Shown piece after piece: positions 54,345 through 62,668 of a stretch of 64,000 nt of DNA (position 1 is the first letter of the stretch; each line of letters begins with the position of its first letter). The stretch lies in contig NZ_CADIKC010000002.1 of assembly GCF_902859805.1 (NCBI RefSeq), forward strand, positions 558,001 through 622,000, written 5' to 3'. Source of the stretch: Paraburkholderia sediminicola. Its GTDB lineage: Bacteria > Pseudomonadota > Gammaproteobacteria > Burkholderiales > Burkholderiaceae. Made by a program: the position numbers and the translations under genes. The notes under the pieces are model-generated. The model was not told the origin of the DNA, did not search any database, and saw only the letters and a list, made by a program, of their open reading frames with translations.

Positions 54345-54842
54345 ATGAGCAGCGACAGCAAGCTGGACCGGATTGACCTGCGCATACTTTCCCAGTTGCA
54401 GAAGAAAGGCCGCATAACCAACGTCGAGCTTGCCGACGCGGTCGGCCTTTCCCCCAGTCCTTGCCTGATCCGGGTCAAGCGTCTGGAGAAGGCCGGCTAC
54501 ATCATCGGGTACGGCGCGCAGATCCAGTTGGAAAAGCTCGGCGACGTGCAGATCGTATTTACCGAAGTCACGCTCGCCGATCATCGGCGGGAAGACTTCA
54601 TCAAGTTCGTGAATGCGATCAAAGACGTCGACGAAATCGTGGAGTGCCATCTGGCGAGCGGCGGCTACGATTACCTGCTGAAGTTTGTCACGCGCAGCGT
54701 GAGCCACTATCAGAGCATCATCGAGGGTCTGCTGGAACGCGATATCGGCATCGAGAAGTACTTCAGCTACGTGATCATCAAGTCGCCGTTCGTGAAGAGC
54801 CACTATCCGCTCGAAACGCTGTTCTCGCAGAACCACAACTAG
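54345..54842 (+). CDS. Lrp/AsnC family transcriptional regulator
   Basis: A 165-residue Lrp protein. The HTH (LDRIDLRILSQLQKKGRITN, ADAVGLSPSPCLIRVKRLEK) lies at about residues 6-65 and the RAM domain in the rest (VDEIVECHLASGGYDYLLKF). It resembles regulators found with amino-acid and polyamine catabolic genes. It follows the aminotransferase gene by 53 bp on the same strand and its stop lies 12 bp from the converging lptD-like gene. Confidence 0.9.
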   Translation: MSSDSKLDRIDLRILSQLQKKGRITNVELADAVGLSPSPCLIRVKRLEKAGYIIGYGAQIQLEKLGDVQIVFTEVTLADHRREDFIKFVNAIKDVDEIVECHLASGGYDYLLKFVTRSVSHYQSIIEGLLERDIGIEKYFSYVIIKSPFVKSHYPLETLFSQNHN

Positions 54843-54854
54843 TCCAGCAGCCCA

Positions 54855-57194
54855 TTACGGATAGTCGCTAAACCGGGATGCCGGTTCGGTTTCCGTTGTC
54901 GCCGGTGTATAACCCGGCACATTCGCGCGAAACTGATTGAGCAAACCGTTATCGACCTGCGAAAAGCCTTTGAGCTGAAGTTGCATCAACACACGCGTGC
55001 CGGTGCTGGGCGACGTGGTCGAACTGGTGGCGTTGGTGTATTTCTCGAACGCCACGCCGAGCGACCAGCAATCCGCGTCGTATTGAAGTCCCAGCAGGCC
55101 CGCGATCAGCCGATGGGCGCTCATGTCGTAATTGACGCGTGCCACGCTCACAACGTTGTGCATTAACGGCCATTGCTCCGAGACGATAAACTGATTAACC
55201 GGTTGATAGTCGAGCGTGGTGTTGGCGCGCGTGTAGCGATACGCGACATTCAACACCTCCCGTGAAGCCGGCGACCAGCCAAAGCCGGCCTCCGCATTTG
55301 TCAGATAGTGGTTGGCCTGGCTGTACTCCACGGCCTGTTCCGCTGAAAAACCCGCCCCCAGCTTGTACGACGCGCCGGCGATCACACTCGTGCGCGCCAC
55401 GGTGCCAATTGCATCGTCCGTGTTGAGCGTTACGCGTGGCGTGCGAAAGTCGTACTGCTCTGCAAGAACGAAACGGGACCGCTCATCGCCGTTCGATGCA
55501 TCGATGAAACGCGTTGTCAGTGCTGCCGTGACGCGGTTGGCATCGGACACCCGGTCATTGCCAACGAAGCTGTTGGGCATGAACAGTTCAGCCAGCCCGA
55601 AATCGGCCGTCGCCGTATCGAACAGCGGCGCGAATGCCTGGTTTCGGTAGGGCGTGTACACATAGAACAGCCGCGGCTCGAGCGTCTGGATATACGACTG
55701 CCCGAAGAGTCGCACGCTTCGCTCGAAACGCATGCCCGAATCGAGGGTGAAGGTCGGCACGTTGACGTCGAACGTTTTGGGCTGCCCGGCAGGCGCATCC
55801 GATCCGATCGTCGTCAGGTCATACGCAGCGAAGTGCCATGCGAGCTTCGGCGTGATGAACCAGCCTGGACGCTCGATCGGATAGCTGACGTAAGGGTTGA
55901 AAACGAAGCGGCTGCCTTGCGTCGCATCGGCCGATGAAATTGTGAAACGCGTCGCATCCGCTTCGGCGCCGAAGTCGAAGCCCCCCACGTTGTAACGCGC
56001 GTACTTGACATTGACCTGCGGTTCGCGGTTATAGGTCGAGTCGCTCGTAAAAGCCTGCCACCGTTGCTCGCGAGCCAGCACGCTCCACGGCCCGTTCGAG
56101 TAGGTCAACCCCGCTTCCTGCTGATACAGCGTGGTGGAACCCGTCGGAAACGCGACACCCGACGCAAGATCGGTCACCACCGTCGAGTCCGACACCCGGT
56201 TGTAATTGACGTAGGCGCCAAAGCCCGAGCCGAAGTCCCAGTTCTGCTTCAGCGCGATCGAGTAACGATCGGTGTTGGTGATCGCATCGTGCGGCAGCCA
56301 CGCCAACGAGATCGTCCCCGAATCGTTCGGCTGCAGATAGCGGTAGTCCGCCGTCAACATCTCACCTCGTTTCGACATGATGCGAGGCGTCAGGGTTAAA
56401 TCGTAGTTCGGCGCGAGATTGAAGTAGTACGGCAACGCGACGTCGACACCGTTGGTCGAACTGATCGAGAACGTCGGCGGCAGGAAGCCGCTGCGCCGTG
56501 CGCCGGACAAGGGAAACGATAGCCATGGGCTCGCCAGCAGCGGCACGCCCTGGAAAAAAAGCACACCGTTGTGTGCGATTCCCTCATCGCTGCCGCTGTC
56601 GATGTCGAATTCGGAGGCCTTCAGATACCACGCGGGATCCGACTCGCATTGGCACGTGCTGTACGTGCCGTGATGAACGACCGTGCGCTCGCTATCGACC
56701 ATATCCACGCGTTGAGCACTACCCCACCCGCCTGTCAGATGAAACCGGTACTTCGGCACGCTCATATAGCCTTCATTCGCTTCGACGTAGAAATGCGCGT
56801 CCGGGCCATCGAACACATTGCCGTTGTCGACCAGGCGCACTTGTCCGTACGCGTCGACCTTGTCGGTATCGACGTCGTAGTGCAGCGCATCGCCTTTAAC
56901 GATCGATGCGTAACGCCGCAGTTGCGCGTGACCTTTTAGCGAAACGTCCGTGTCGGCGGTGGTGGTCACCGAATCGGCGATCGCCGAAGTAACGGGCTTG
57001 TCGCCAGGCCGCAGGGGTTGCTCGGTCAGTTGCGGATCGAGCCGAAGGCCCCAGACGCCGTCGAGCGGTTCTGGTATTGCAGACGCACCGACTAATTGTG
57101 CATATCCGGCAAGGGGCACGCATCCAGCCGTACCCAGCATGAAAGAAATGAGAGGCCTTAAGCGTAGGCGTCGAAATACACCGCGTAGTATCAA
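54855..57194 (-). CDS. lptD: LPS-assembly protein LptD paralogue
   Basis: A 779-residue outer-membrane protein. A signal-like segment (residues 2-32, ending GYAQ) is followed by an OstA/LptA-like N-terminal domain (VSLKGHAQLRRYASIVKGDALHYDVDTDKVDAYGQVRL) and the large LptD barrel (GVLFFQGVPLLASPWLSFPL, SGFLPPTF, LEPRLFYVYTPYRNQ, GLLGLQYDADCWSLG). The first Cys pair is CQC. LptD inserts LPS into the outer membrane. It lacks the usual surA-pdxA neighbours and has bamA divergently upstream, so it is probably a second copy. The TTG at 57194 gives the best signal peptide; the ATG at 57140 would remove its basic part. Confidence 0.82.
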   Translation of the reverse strand: MILRGVFRRLRLRPLISFMLGTAGCVPLAGYAQLVGASAIPEPLDGVWGLRLDPQLTEQPLRPGDKPVTSAIADSVTTTADTDVSLKGHAQLRRYASIVKGDALHYDVDTDKVDAYGQVRLVDNGNVFDGPDAHFYVEANEGYMSVPKYRFHLTGGWGSAQRVDMVDSERTVVHHGTYSTCQCESDPAWYLKASEFDIDSGSDEGIAHNGVLFFQGVPLLASPWLSFPLSGARRSGFLPPTFSISSTNGVDVALPYYFNLAPNYDLTLTPRIMSKRGEMLTADYRYLQPNDSGTISLAWLPHDAITNTDRYSIALKQNWDFGSGFGAYVNYNRVSDSTVVTDLASGVAFPTGSTTLYQQEAGLTYSNGPWSVLAREQRWQAFTSDSTYNREPQVNVKYARYNVGGFDFGAEADATRFTISSADATQGSRFVFNPYVSYPIERPGWFITPKLAWHFAAYDLTTIGSDAPAGQPKTFDVNVPTFTLDSGMRFERSVRLFGQSYIQTLEPRLFYVYTPYRNQAFAPLFDTATADFGLAELFMPNSFVGNDRVSDANRVTAALTTRFIDASNGDERSRFVLAEQYDFRTPRVTLNTDDAIGTVARTSVIAGASYKLGAGFSAEQAVEYSQANHYLTNAEAGFGWSPASREVLNVAYRYTRANTTLDYQPVNQFIVSEQWPLMHNVVSVARVNYDMSAHRLIAGLLGLQYDADCWSLGVAFEKYTNATSSTTSPSTGTRVLMQLQLKGFSQVDNGLLNQFRANVPGYTPATTETEPASRFSDYP

Positions 57195-57286
57195 AACAGA
57201 TAAGGATCGGAAAGGATGGCAGACGCACCAAGGCGAACGGAAGCCCTGACTTGCGTCAGGATGAACAGCAGCGAACGCATACGGCG

Positions 57287-57688
57287 CTATTGAAGTGTGA
57301 CGTCCCTGGAACGGGGGTCCGCCGGCGTGCCTGCCCCGCTCGCAGCGCCGCCCAGCGCCTGAAGCAGATAGGGAATCTGCTCGGACGGCAACGAGAACGA
57401 CAGCCCCGCGCTGCCGGATAGACGGAACCGGATCACGACCATTTCCATCCCGTTCAGCCGGCCGACTTCCCATCCCTGGCAGTGCAGCGCGAAGCCCATT
57501 TCCTGATTGTTATGAATCACGCGGTCGGCGTGCTCGATTGCGTTCGGCAGCGCCACCAGCAGATCGTTGAGCACCGAACGGTGCAGTGCCGCCGTGGGTT
57601 GATTGCCGTGAATCAGCAGATATTGACCGTCTGCCGTCAACTGCATATCGGTAATCGAATTCAGCACGAAAGTGGACGGATCAGACAT
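57287..57688 (-). CDS. Conserved-looking hypothetical protein upstream of the lptD paralogue
   Basis: A 133-residue protein starting MSDPSTFVLNSITD. No family is recognised. The sequence is a mixture of beta-prone segments (DGQYLLIHG, GMEMVVIRFRLSGS) and a helical part (PSEQIPYLLQALGGA), without a signal peptide or membrane helix. AGGAGGGC, a near-perfect Shine-Dalgarno, lies about 9 bp before the ATG. An 8-bp overlap with the small gene before it and about 90 bp to the lptD paralogue suggest one transcription unit. Confidence 0.6.
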   Translation of the reverse strand: MSDPSTFVLNSITDMQLTADGQYLLIHGNQPTAALHRSVLNDLLVALPNAIEHADRVIHNNQEMGFALHCQGWEVGRLNGMEMVVIRFRLSGSAGLSFSLPSEQIPYLLQALGGAASGAGTPADPRSRDVTLQ

Positions 57689-57860
57689 GACGTGTGCCCT
57701 CCTGCACAACGTCGGAGCGGCCTGCCGCCCCACTCACCGTATCGCCGGGCACGGCGCGAAGCGTGCGCATCGACGCCATCGCCAGATGGACTGAAAAGAT
57801 CGGTGAGGAACTGACGCGCAAGACAGCCGCAAAAACTGCCGGTGAAAAAAATTCAATCAT
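57681..57860 (-). CDS. Putative small protein (59 aa)
   Basis: A 59-codon frame begins MIEFFSPAVFAAVLRVSSSP and carries GGAGAAG five to six bp before its ATG, better than most genes here. Its N-terminal half is weakly hydrophobic. Its end overlaps the next gene by 8 bp and contains that gene's ribosome-binding site, as in coupled operons. No family is known. It could also be a leader for the downstream gene. Confidence 0.4.
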   Translation of the reverse strand: MIEFFSPAVFAAVLRVSSSPIFSVHLAMASMRTLRAVPGDTVSGAAGRSDVVQEGTRHV

Positions 57861-58195
57861 GACCACTTCTCCAGATCGCGTTACGCAGGTAGCGGAATCG
57901 ACAATTTGACAATAGCAGTGCGAAATCGCCGCCAGGTTACGCGCGGACTACGCTTCTTTTGCGTCTGTAACGCATTATTTCGAAGCGCGCGCCTCAATCG
58001 GCGTCAGCCTGCGCGGGTGCACGCTATGCACCTTGGCGGCCGGAATGGTCGGAAAGTTTTCAGTAACGATCGGCAGAAAACGCGTCCCTATACTTCGCGC
58101 TTTCCAGTGTCATGGAACGTCGTTTCGAACGCGTCGCTTGCCTTCGAGCGCTCCCGTCTGCGCTCCGCGCGCTGCATCAGGACTGAAAACCCAAG
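57861..58195. promoter_or_regulatory. Divergent control region of the lptD-like and bamA-like units
   Basis: These 335 bp separate the minus-strand unit from bamA. No gene or clear RNA is seen. A TTGACA box lies at 57906-57911 on the plus strand, but no good -10 follows at the normal distance, and no strong palindrome is visible. Promoters for both units should be here. Confidence 0.3.
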
Positions 58196-60505
58196 ATGAA
58201 TCTTCAAGTTTTAACGAGCCGTATCGCCGGCGCACTCTCGCTCGTCGGCGTCGCGCTGACAAGCGGGGCAGCCCACGCAGCGCAGCCGTTCGTGGTGCAG
58301 GACATCCGGATCGAGGGATTGAAGCGCGTCGAACCCGGTACTGTGTTTGCCTATCTGCCCATTAAGCAGGGCGCCACGTTTGACGACGATAAGGCTTCGG
58401 AATCGATTCGCGCGCTGTACGCCACGGGTTTCTTCAATGACGTCAGGATCTCGACCGAAGGCAATGTCGTCATCGTTCACGTTCAGGAGCGCCCCGCGGT
58501 CGGTACGATCGACTTCGCCGGCATTCACGAGTTCGACAAGGAAAACCTGACCAAGGCACTCAGTGCGGTCGGGCTTTCGCAAGGCCGCTACTACGACAAG
58601 GCGCTAGTCGATAAAGCCGAGCAGGAGCTGAAACGGCAGTACCTGACGCGCGGCTACTATGCCGCCGAAGTCACCACCACGATCACGCCGATCGACCGCA
58701 ACCGGGTCGCAATACTGTTCTCCGTCGCAGAAGGCCCGAGCGCGAAGATCCGCCAGATCAACTTCATCGGCAACAACGTCTTCAGCACGGACACGTTACG
58801 CGATGAAATGCAGATGTCCACGCCGAACTGGTTCTCGTGGTACACGAAGAACGACCTGTATGCGAAAGACAAGCTGACCGGAGACCTGGAGCGCATCCGC
58901 ACGTACTACCTGAATCGTGGCTATCTGGAGTTCAACTTCGAGTCGACCCAGGTATCGCTTTCGCCGGACAAGAAGGAGATGTACCTCACGGTCACACTGC
59001 ATGAAGGCGAGCCGTACACGGTTTCGTCGATCAAGCTCGCGGGCAATCTGCTCGATCGCGAAGCCGAGGTGAAGAAGCTGGTCAATATCAAACCCGGCGA
59101 GCGTTTCTCTGCTGAAAAGCTGCAGGCCACCACCAAGGCGATCGTCGACAAACTCGGCGAATACGGTTACGCGTTTGCCACGGTCAACGCGCTGCCGCAG
59201 ATCGATCAGGAACACCACAAGGTCGATCTGACGCTGCAAGTGGATCCGAGCCGCCGCGTGTACGTGCGTCACATCAACGTAGTCGGCAACACCCGTACGC
59301 GTGATGAAGTGGTGCGCCGCGAAATGCGTCAGCTTGAAAGCTCGTGGTTCGATTCGAACCGCCTCGCGCTATCGAAAGACCGTGTCAATCGACTCGGCTA
59401 CTTCACCGATGTCGACGTCACCACGGTGCCGGTGGAAGGCTCGCCGGACCAGGTCGACGTGGACGTTAAGGTAAGCGAAAAACCGACCGGCGCGATTACC
59501 CTGGGCGCGGGTTTTTCGTCCACCGACAAAGTGGTGTTGTCGGCCGGGATTTCACAGGACAACGTATTCGGTTCCGGCACCAGCCTCGCCCTGAACGTGA
59601 ACACTGCAAAGACCTACCGCACGCTGACCCTGACGCAGGTCGACCCGTACTTCACGGTGGACGGCATCAAGCGGATCACCGACGTCTACTACCGAACCTC
59701 CTATCCCCTCTACTACTACACCGACACGAGTTTCCGGATTATCACCGTGGGCGCGGACCTGAAGTTCGGTATTCCGTTCTCGGAAGCCGATACCGTGTAC
59801 TTCGGCGCCGGCCTCGAACAGAACCGGCTGTCCATTGATTCGTCGACACCACAGAGCTACAAGGACTACGTATCCGAATTCGGCAGCGTGGTGAACAACG
59901 TGCCGCTCACGGCGGCCTGGGCTCGGGACAATCGCGACAGTGCGCTGGTGCCGAGCAGAGGCTATTTCTTTCAGGCCAATGGTGAAGTGGGCACCCCGCT
60001 TGGCAACACCGAGTACTACAAGACCGACGTGCAGGCGCAGTATTACTACTCGTTCTCACGCGGTTTCATTCTCGGCTTGAATTTTCAAGGTGGCTACGGC
60101 AACGGCTTCGCCGGAAAAGCCTATCCGATCTTCAAGAATTACTACGCAGGTGGTATCGGCTCGGTACGCGGCTACGAATCGGGCTCACTAGGCCCAACCG
60201 ACAAGACGACCGGCGACCCGATCGGCGGCTCGCGCATGGTCGTGGCCAACGTCGAGATGACCTTCCCGCTGCCGGGCACCGGCTGGGACCGCACGCTGCG
60301 CGTCTTCACCTTCATGGATGCAGGCAATGTCTGGGGCACCGAAGGCAACAGCAATGGCGCCAACGGCCTGCGGTACAGCTACGGCGCGGGTCTCGAGTGG
60401 ATTTCACCGATCGGCCCACTCAAGCTCTCGCTGGGTTTCCCACTGATCAGACACGCCACCGACAAGTACCAGGTATTCCAGTTTCAGATCGGCACATCGT
60501 TCTGA
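58196..60505 (+). CDS. bamA: Outer-membrane assembly factor BamA, likely accessory copy
   Basis: A 769-residue Omp85 protein, the normal BamA length. A signal peptide (residues 1-29, ending AHA-A) precedes five POTRA domains (FVVQDIRIEGLKRVEPGTVF for the first) and the 16-strand barrel with loop-6 motif VRGY (GSVRGYESGS) and the C-terminal signal FQIGTSF ending in Phe. BamA folds and inserts outer-membrane proteins. The housekeeping bamA usually sits with rseP upstream and skp-lpxD-fabZ downstream. None of these are here, so this is inferred to be a paralogue. It is divergent from the lptD paralogue. Confidence 0.93.
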   Translation: MNLQVLTSRIAGALSLVGVALTSGAAHAAQPFVVQDIRIEGLKRVEPGTVFAYLPIKQGATFDDDKASESIRALYATGFFNDVRISTEGNVVIVHVQERPAVGTIDFAGIHEFDKENLTKALSAVGLSQGRYYDKALVDKAEQELKRQYLTRGYYAAEVTTTITPIDRNRVAILFSVAEGPSAKIRQINFIGNNVFSTDTLRDEMQMSTPNWFSWYTKNDLYAKDKLTGDLERIRTYYLNRGYLEFNFESTQVSLSPDKKEMYLTVTLHEGEPYTVSSIKLAGNLLDREAEVKKLVNIKPGERFSAEKLQATTKAIVDKLGEYGYAFATVNALPQIDQEHHKVDLTLQVDPSRRVYVRHINVVGNTRTRDEVVRREMRQLESSWFDSNRLALSKDRVNRLGYFTDVDVTTVPVEGSPDQVDVDVKVSEKPTGAITLGAGFSSTDKVVLSAGISQDNVFGSGTSLALNVNTAKTYRTLTLTQVDPYFTVDGIKRITDVYYRTSYPLYYYTDTSFRIITVGADLKFGIPFSEADTVYFGAGLEQNRLSIDSSTPQSYKDYVSEFGSVVNNVPLTAAWARDNRDSALVPSRGYFFQANGEVGTPLGNTEYYKTDVQAQYYYSFSRGFILGLNFQGGYGNGFAGKAYPIFKNYYAGGIGSVRGYESGSLGPTDKTTGDPIGGSRMVVANVEMTFPLPGTGWDRTLRVFTFMDAGNVWGTEGNSNGANGLRYSYGAGLEWISPIGPLKLSLGFPLIRHATDKYQVFQFQIGTSF

Positions 60506-60864
60506 TCACGTCGTTCTGCTCTGCAACGTCAGCGGTCATGCTTTGAAGACCGCGGGCGTTACCCGCATCATTGCCTCTCGCTTTCTTTCGGCCGCGCCCA
60601 CGCGCCCAACCGGTATGAACCGGTTCGGGCCTGCTCACGGCACCCCATATGCGTCCTCCTGCGCCAAGTTCACAAAGTCTCCTTAATTTCACCATCGTTG
60701 CTCCAACGTTGCTATCTATCATTCGCTCATCATCAGCGCGACCGTGTCCGGTCCGCTTTCCGAGTTCGATAGGTCGCTCCAGAGCAGCAGATGGTTGAAT
60801 TGGCTGAACGTGAATATCGCACGGGCTGCAACCGTCGATTCCGGTTGGGAGGTAACGCAGATTT
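60506..60864. promoter_or_regulatory. Spacer between bamA and response-regulator gene, with a perfect dyad
   Basis: No gene is seen in these 359 bp. AACCGGT-ATGA-ACCGGTT at 60608-60625 is a perfect 7-bp inverted repeat with a 4-nt loop. It could be a weak terminator for bamA, since no T-tract follows, or an operator for the next gene. Confidence 0.45.
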
Positions 60865-61563
60865 ATGACGATCAGCCTTCTTGTAGTCGAACCCGATCAA
60901 TCCATTCGGGATCAGTTGCGCTTTCATCTTCACAAGAACCAGATCGCACTCTCCGTGCTGTATAGCGCGGCTCAGCTCGTCAGCCGTGTGGAACTGGAGT
61001 GTCCGTCTGCGATTCTATTGCGCGCCGAGTCGCCGATGAGCGAGGCGCGAGAGGCACTCCGGCAACTGCGGCTGGCCGGCTACGACATGCCCATCTTCGT
61101 ACAAAGCACCTCTGACGAGATCGTCGACAAAATCGTCGCCTTCGAATTGGGTGCGGACGACTATATCGTCGACCCGATCGATCCATACGAATTGACCGCC
61201 AGAATCAAGCGCGCCGTGCAACGCTGCAACCGATCGCTTTGCGACGCGCCGGAAATTCGTGAGAAGGTGTTGTTCGGCAGTTACCAGATAGACTTCGCTA
61301 CGCGGCGCCTGCTCAAGGACGGTTGCGAAATCTCGCTGCGCTCCGGCCAGTTTGCGTTGCTCAAGCTGTTCGCAAGCAATCCGATGCGAATCCTGACGCG
61401 TTCGATGGTCAACAGCCAGCTAGGAAGAGCGGAGAGCCAGAAGGCCAGTCTGGATGTTGCAGTCTGCCGCTTGCGCGGCGTGATTGAGACCGACCCGGCC
61501 AATCCCAGGTTTATTCAAACCTTGCGCGGACGAGGCTATATGTTCGTGCCGTCGCTCGAGTAG
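60865..61563 (+). CDS. OmpR-family regulator with a degenerate receiver domain
   Basis: A 232-residue OmpR/PhoB-like protein. The N-terminal 120 residues keep the receiver fold (ISLLVVEPDQSIRDQL), but the functional residues have changed: the acidic pair is E9-P10, the phospho-Asp position holds R53 (AILLRAESP), and the conserved Lys is D103 (IVDPIDP). The C-terminal winged HTH is intact (LLKDGCEISLRSGQFALLKLF, VAVCRLRGVIE, TLRGRGYMFVP). It probably binds DNA without phosphorylation by a kinase. GGGAGG lies about 12 bp upstream of the ATG. Confidence 0.88.
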   Translation: MTISLLVVEPDQSIRDQLRFHLHKNQIALSVLYSAAQLVSRVELECPSAILLRAESPMSEAREALRQLRLAGYDMPIFVQSTSDEIVDKIVAFELGADDYIVDPIDPYELTARIKRAVQRCNRSLCDAPEIREKVLFGSYQIDFATRRLLKDGCEISLRSGQFALLKLFASNPMRILTRSMVNSQLGRAESQKASLDVAVCRLRGVIETDPANPRFIQTLRGRGYMFVPSLE

Positions 61564-61599
61564 ATCGAGTAGTTTGAATAGTTCGGATAGATCGGATAG
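61561..61599 (+). repeat. Nonamer repeat giving five in-frame TAG stops
   Basis: After the regulator's stop the 9-bp unit TAGWTYGRR recurs, placing TAG codons in the same frame at 61561, 61570, 61579, 61588 and 61597. The units differ by one or two bases. It is either a decayed tandem repeat or a fail-safe stop array. Confidence 0.6.
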
Positions 61600-61670
61600 C
61601 GAGCCTCGCCTGAGGCGGGTGAAAGCCAAAGGCATCGCACGACACGTTGCGTGCTTGCCATCATACTGCG

Positions 61671-62009
61671 TTACTTTTGGCCCTCTTCCAGGGCTAGCTG
61701 CATGATAGGCCCCGTCATCGCGGCGTCGATCACATCAATGATGTCGACATAACCGACATAGCCGGAATACAGGTCACTGGTCGCTGCCAGCAGGCCACCG
61801 AATCCGTAGTGGAAATCAGCCGGAACGATGGGCCTGAACCCTGAGGCATAGTGTGTCTGCGACACGCAGCTATTCAGATCATCGACAACGCCGGCAGAAA
61901 CGCTGTGATCCCCTGGTGCGAAAGCATCGATGCTCTCCTCGCGCAAACCATGGCGAATCGGAGCGCAGCAAATCGATGCCACGACCAGGACGACAGTAAG
62001 GATGCGCAT
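61671..62009 (-). CDS. Small exported protein of unknown function
   Basis: A 112-residue protein with a Sec-type signal (MRILTVVLVVASICCAPI). The mature part has no recognised domain; it contains one Cys and an aromatic/Gly-rich centre (FHYGFGGLLAATSDLYSGYVGYVDI). No good Shine-Dalgarno precedes the ATG at 62009. It converges on the OmpR-like gene. Whether it is expressed is uncertain, although the signal peptide supports a real gene. Confidence 0.5.
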   Translation of the reverse strand: MRILTVVLVVASICCAPIRHGLREESIDAFAPGDHSVSAGVVDDLNSCVSQTHYASGFRPIVPADFHYGFGGLLAATSDLYSGYVGYVDIIDVIDAAMTGPIMQLALEEGQK

Positions 62010-62132
62010 AATGGACGTGTTCAAAGTTGATCTTGAAAGTCAGACAGCCATAGGATAACGAAGTTTTTTTGGCTCAATTACAATCCCTTTCTGCTGGCTT
62101 GAATGACATGCAGCAACGAGGTTCCGCAGCGC

Positions 62133-62531
62133 TCAACCGCGCCGCAGACGCCCGCGGCCCGCAGGCGTAGAGGGGTCGTCCGCCAGCGTGTGGCGCTGAC
62201 CGTTGCGATGCATCCGCACGCGCTCCCGAATCTCGGCCACGGTTGCCGCGCCTGGCACGGCAACGCAAGAGTACTCACCATTGCGGTTGATCCATTCGAC
62301 GATCCGGCAGCACTCGCCCCACGGCTGCATGAGCGGTGCGGAGACGCGGCAGCCGCGTATCTTCATGACATCGGTGGCGAGTGGTGCGCTAGCGCCGTTT
62401 GCAGCCTTGCCACGCGTAGCCGCAGCAGTTGCTGTCTTTCGACCGGGCCGGAAACCGCGCGACTCGCCACGGTTTACAGGTGAGGAGACTTGCATGAGAT
62501 GGCTCCACTGACGGATCTGATCACCGGACAT
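62133..62531 (-). CDS. Hypothetical basic protein (weak)
   Basis: A 132-codon frame starting MSGDQIRQWSHLMQ with GAGG just before the ATG. The first half is rich in Arg, Gly and Ala and looks unstructured. The C-terminal 60 residues (GECCRIVEWINRNGEYSCVA, ATVAEIRERVRMHRNGQ) look more protein-like. No family is recognised. The frame extends upstream to 62651 without a better start. It may not be real. Confidence 0.35.
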   Translation of the reverse strand: MSGDQIRQWSHLMQVSSPVNRGESRGFRPGRKTATAAATRGKAANGASAPLATDVMKIRGCRVSAPLMQPWGECCRIVEWINRNGEYSCVAVPGAATVAEIRERVRMHRNGQRHTLADDPSTPAGRGRLRRG

Positions 62532-62668
62532 GGCCTCTTTGAGACCACCGTAAAAGTGCCATACCATCATATCCAGACAACACGCAGAGACAACGAAGAA
62601 AGGATGGAGAAGTTGTGGAGATTCGTCGCCAAGTGTGTGTTGACGTAGCATTCATCTAGAATTCAGCC

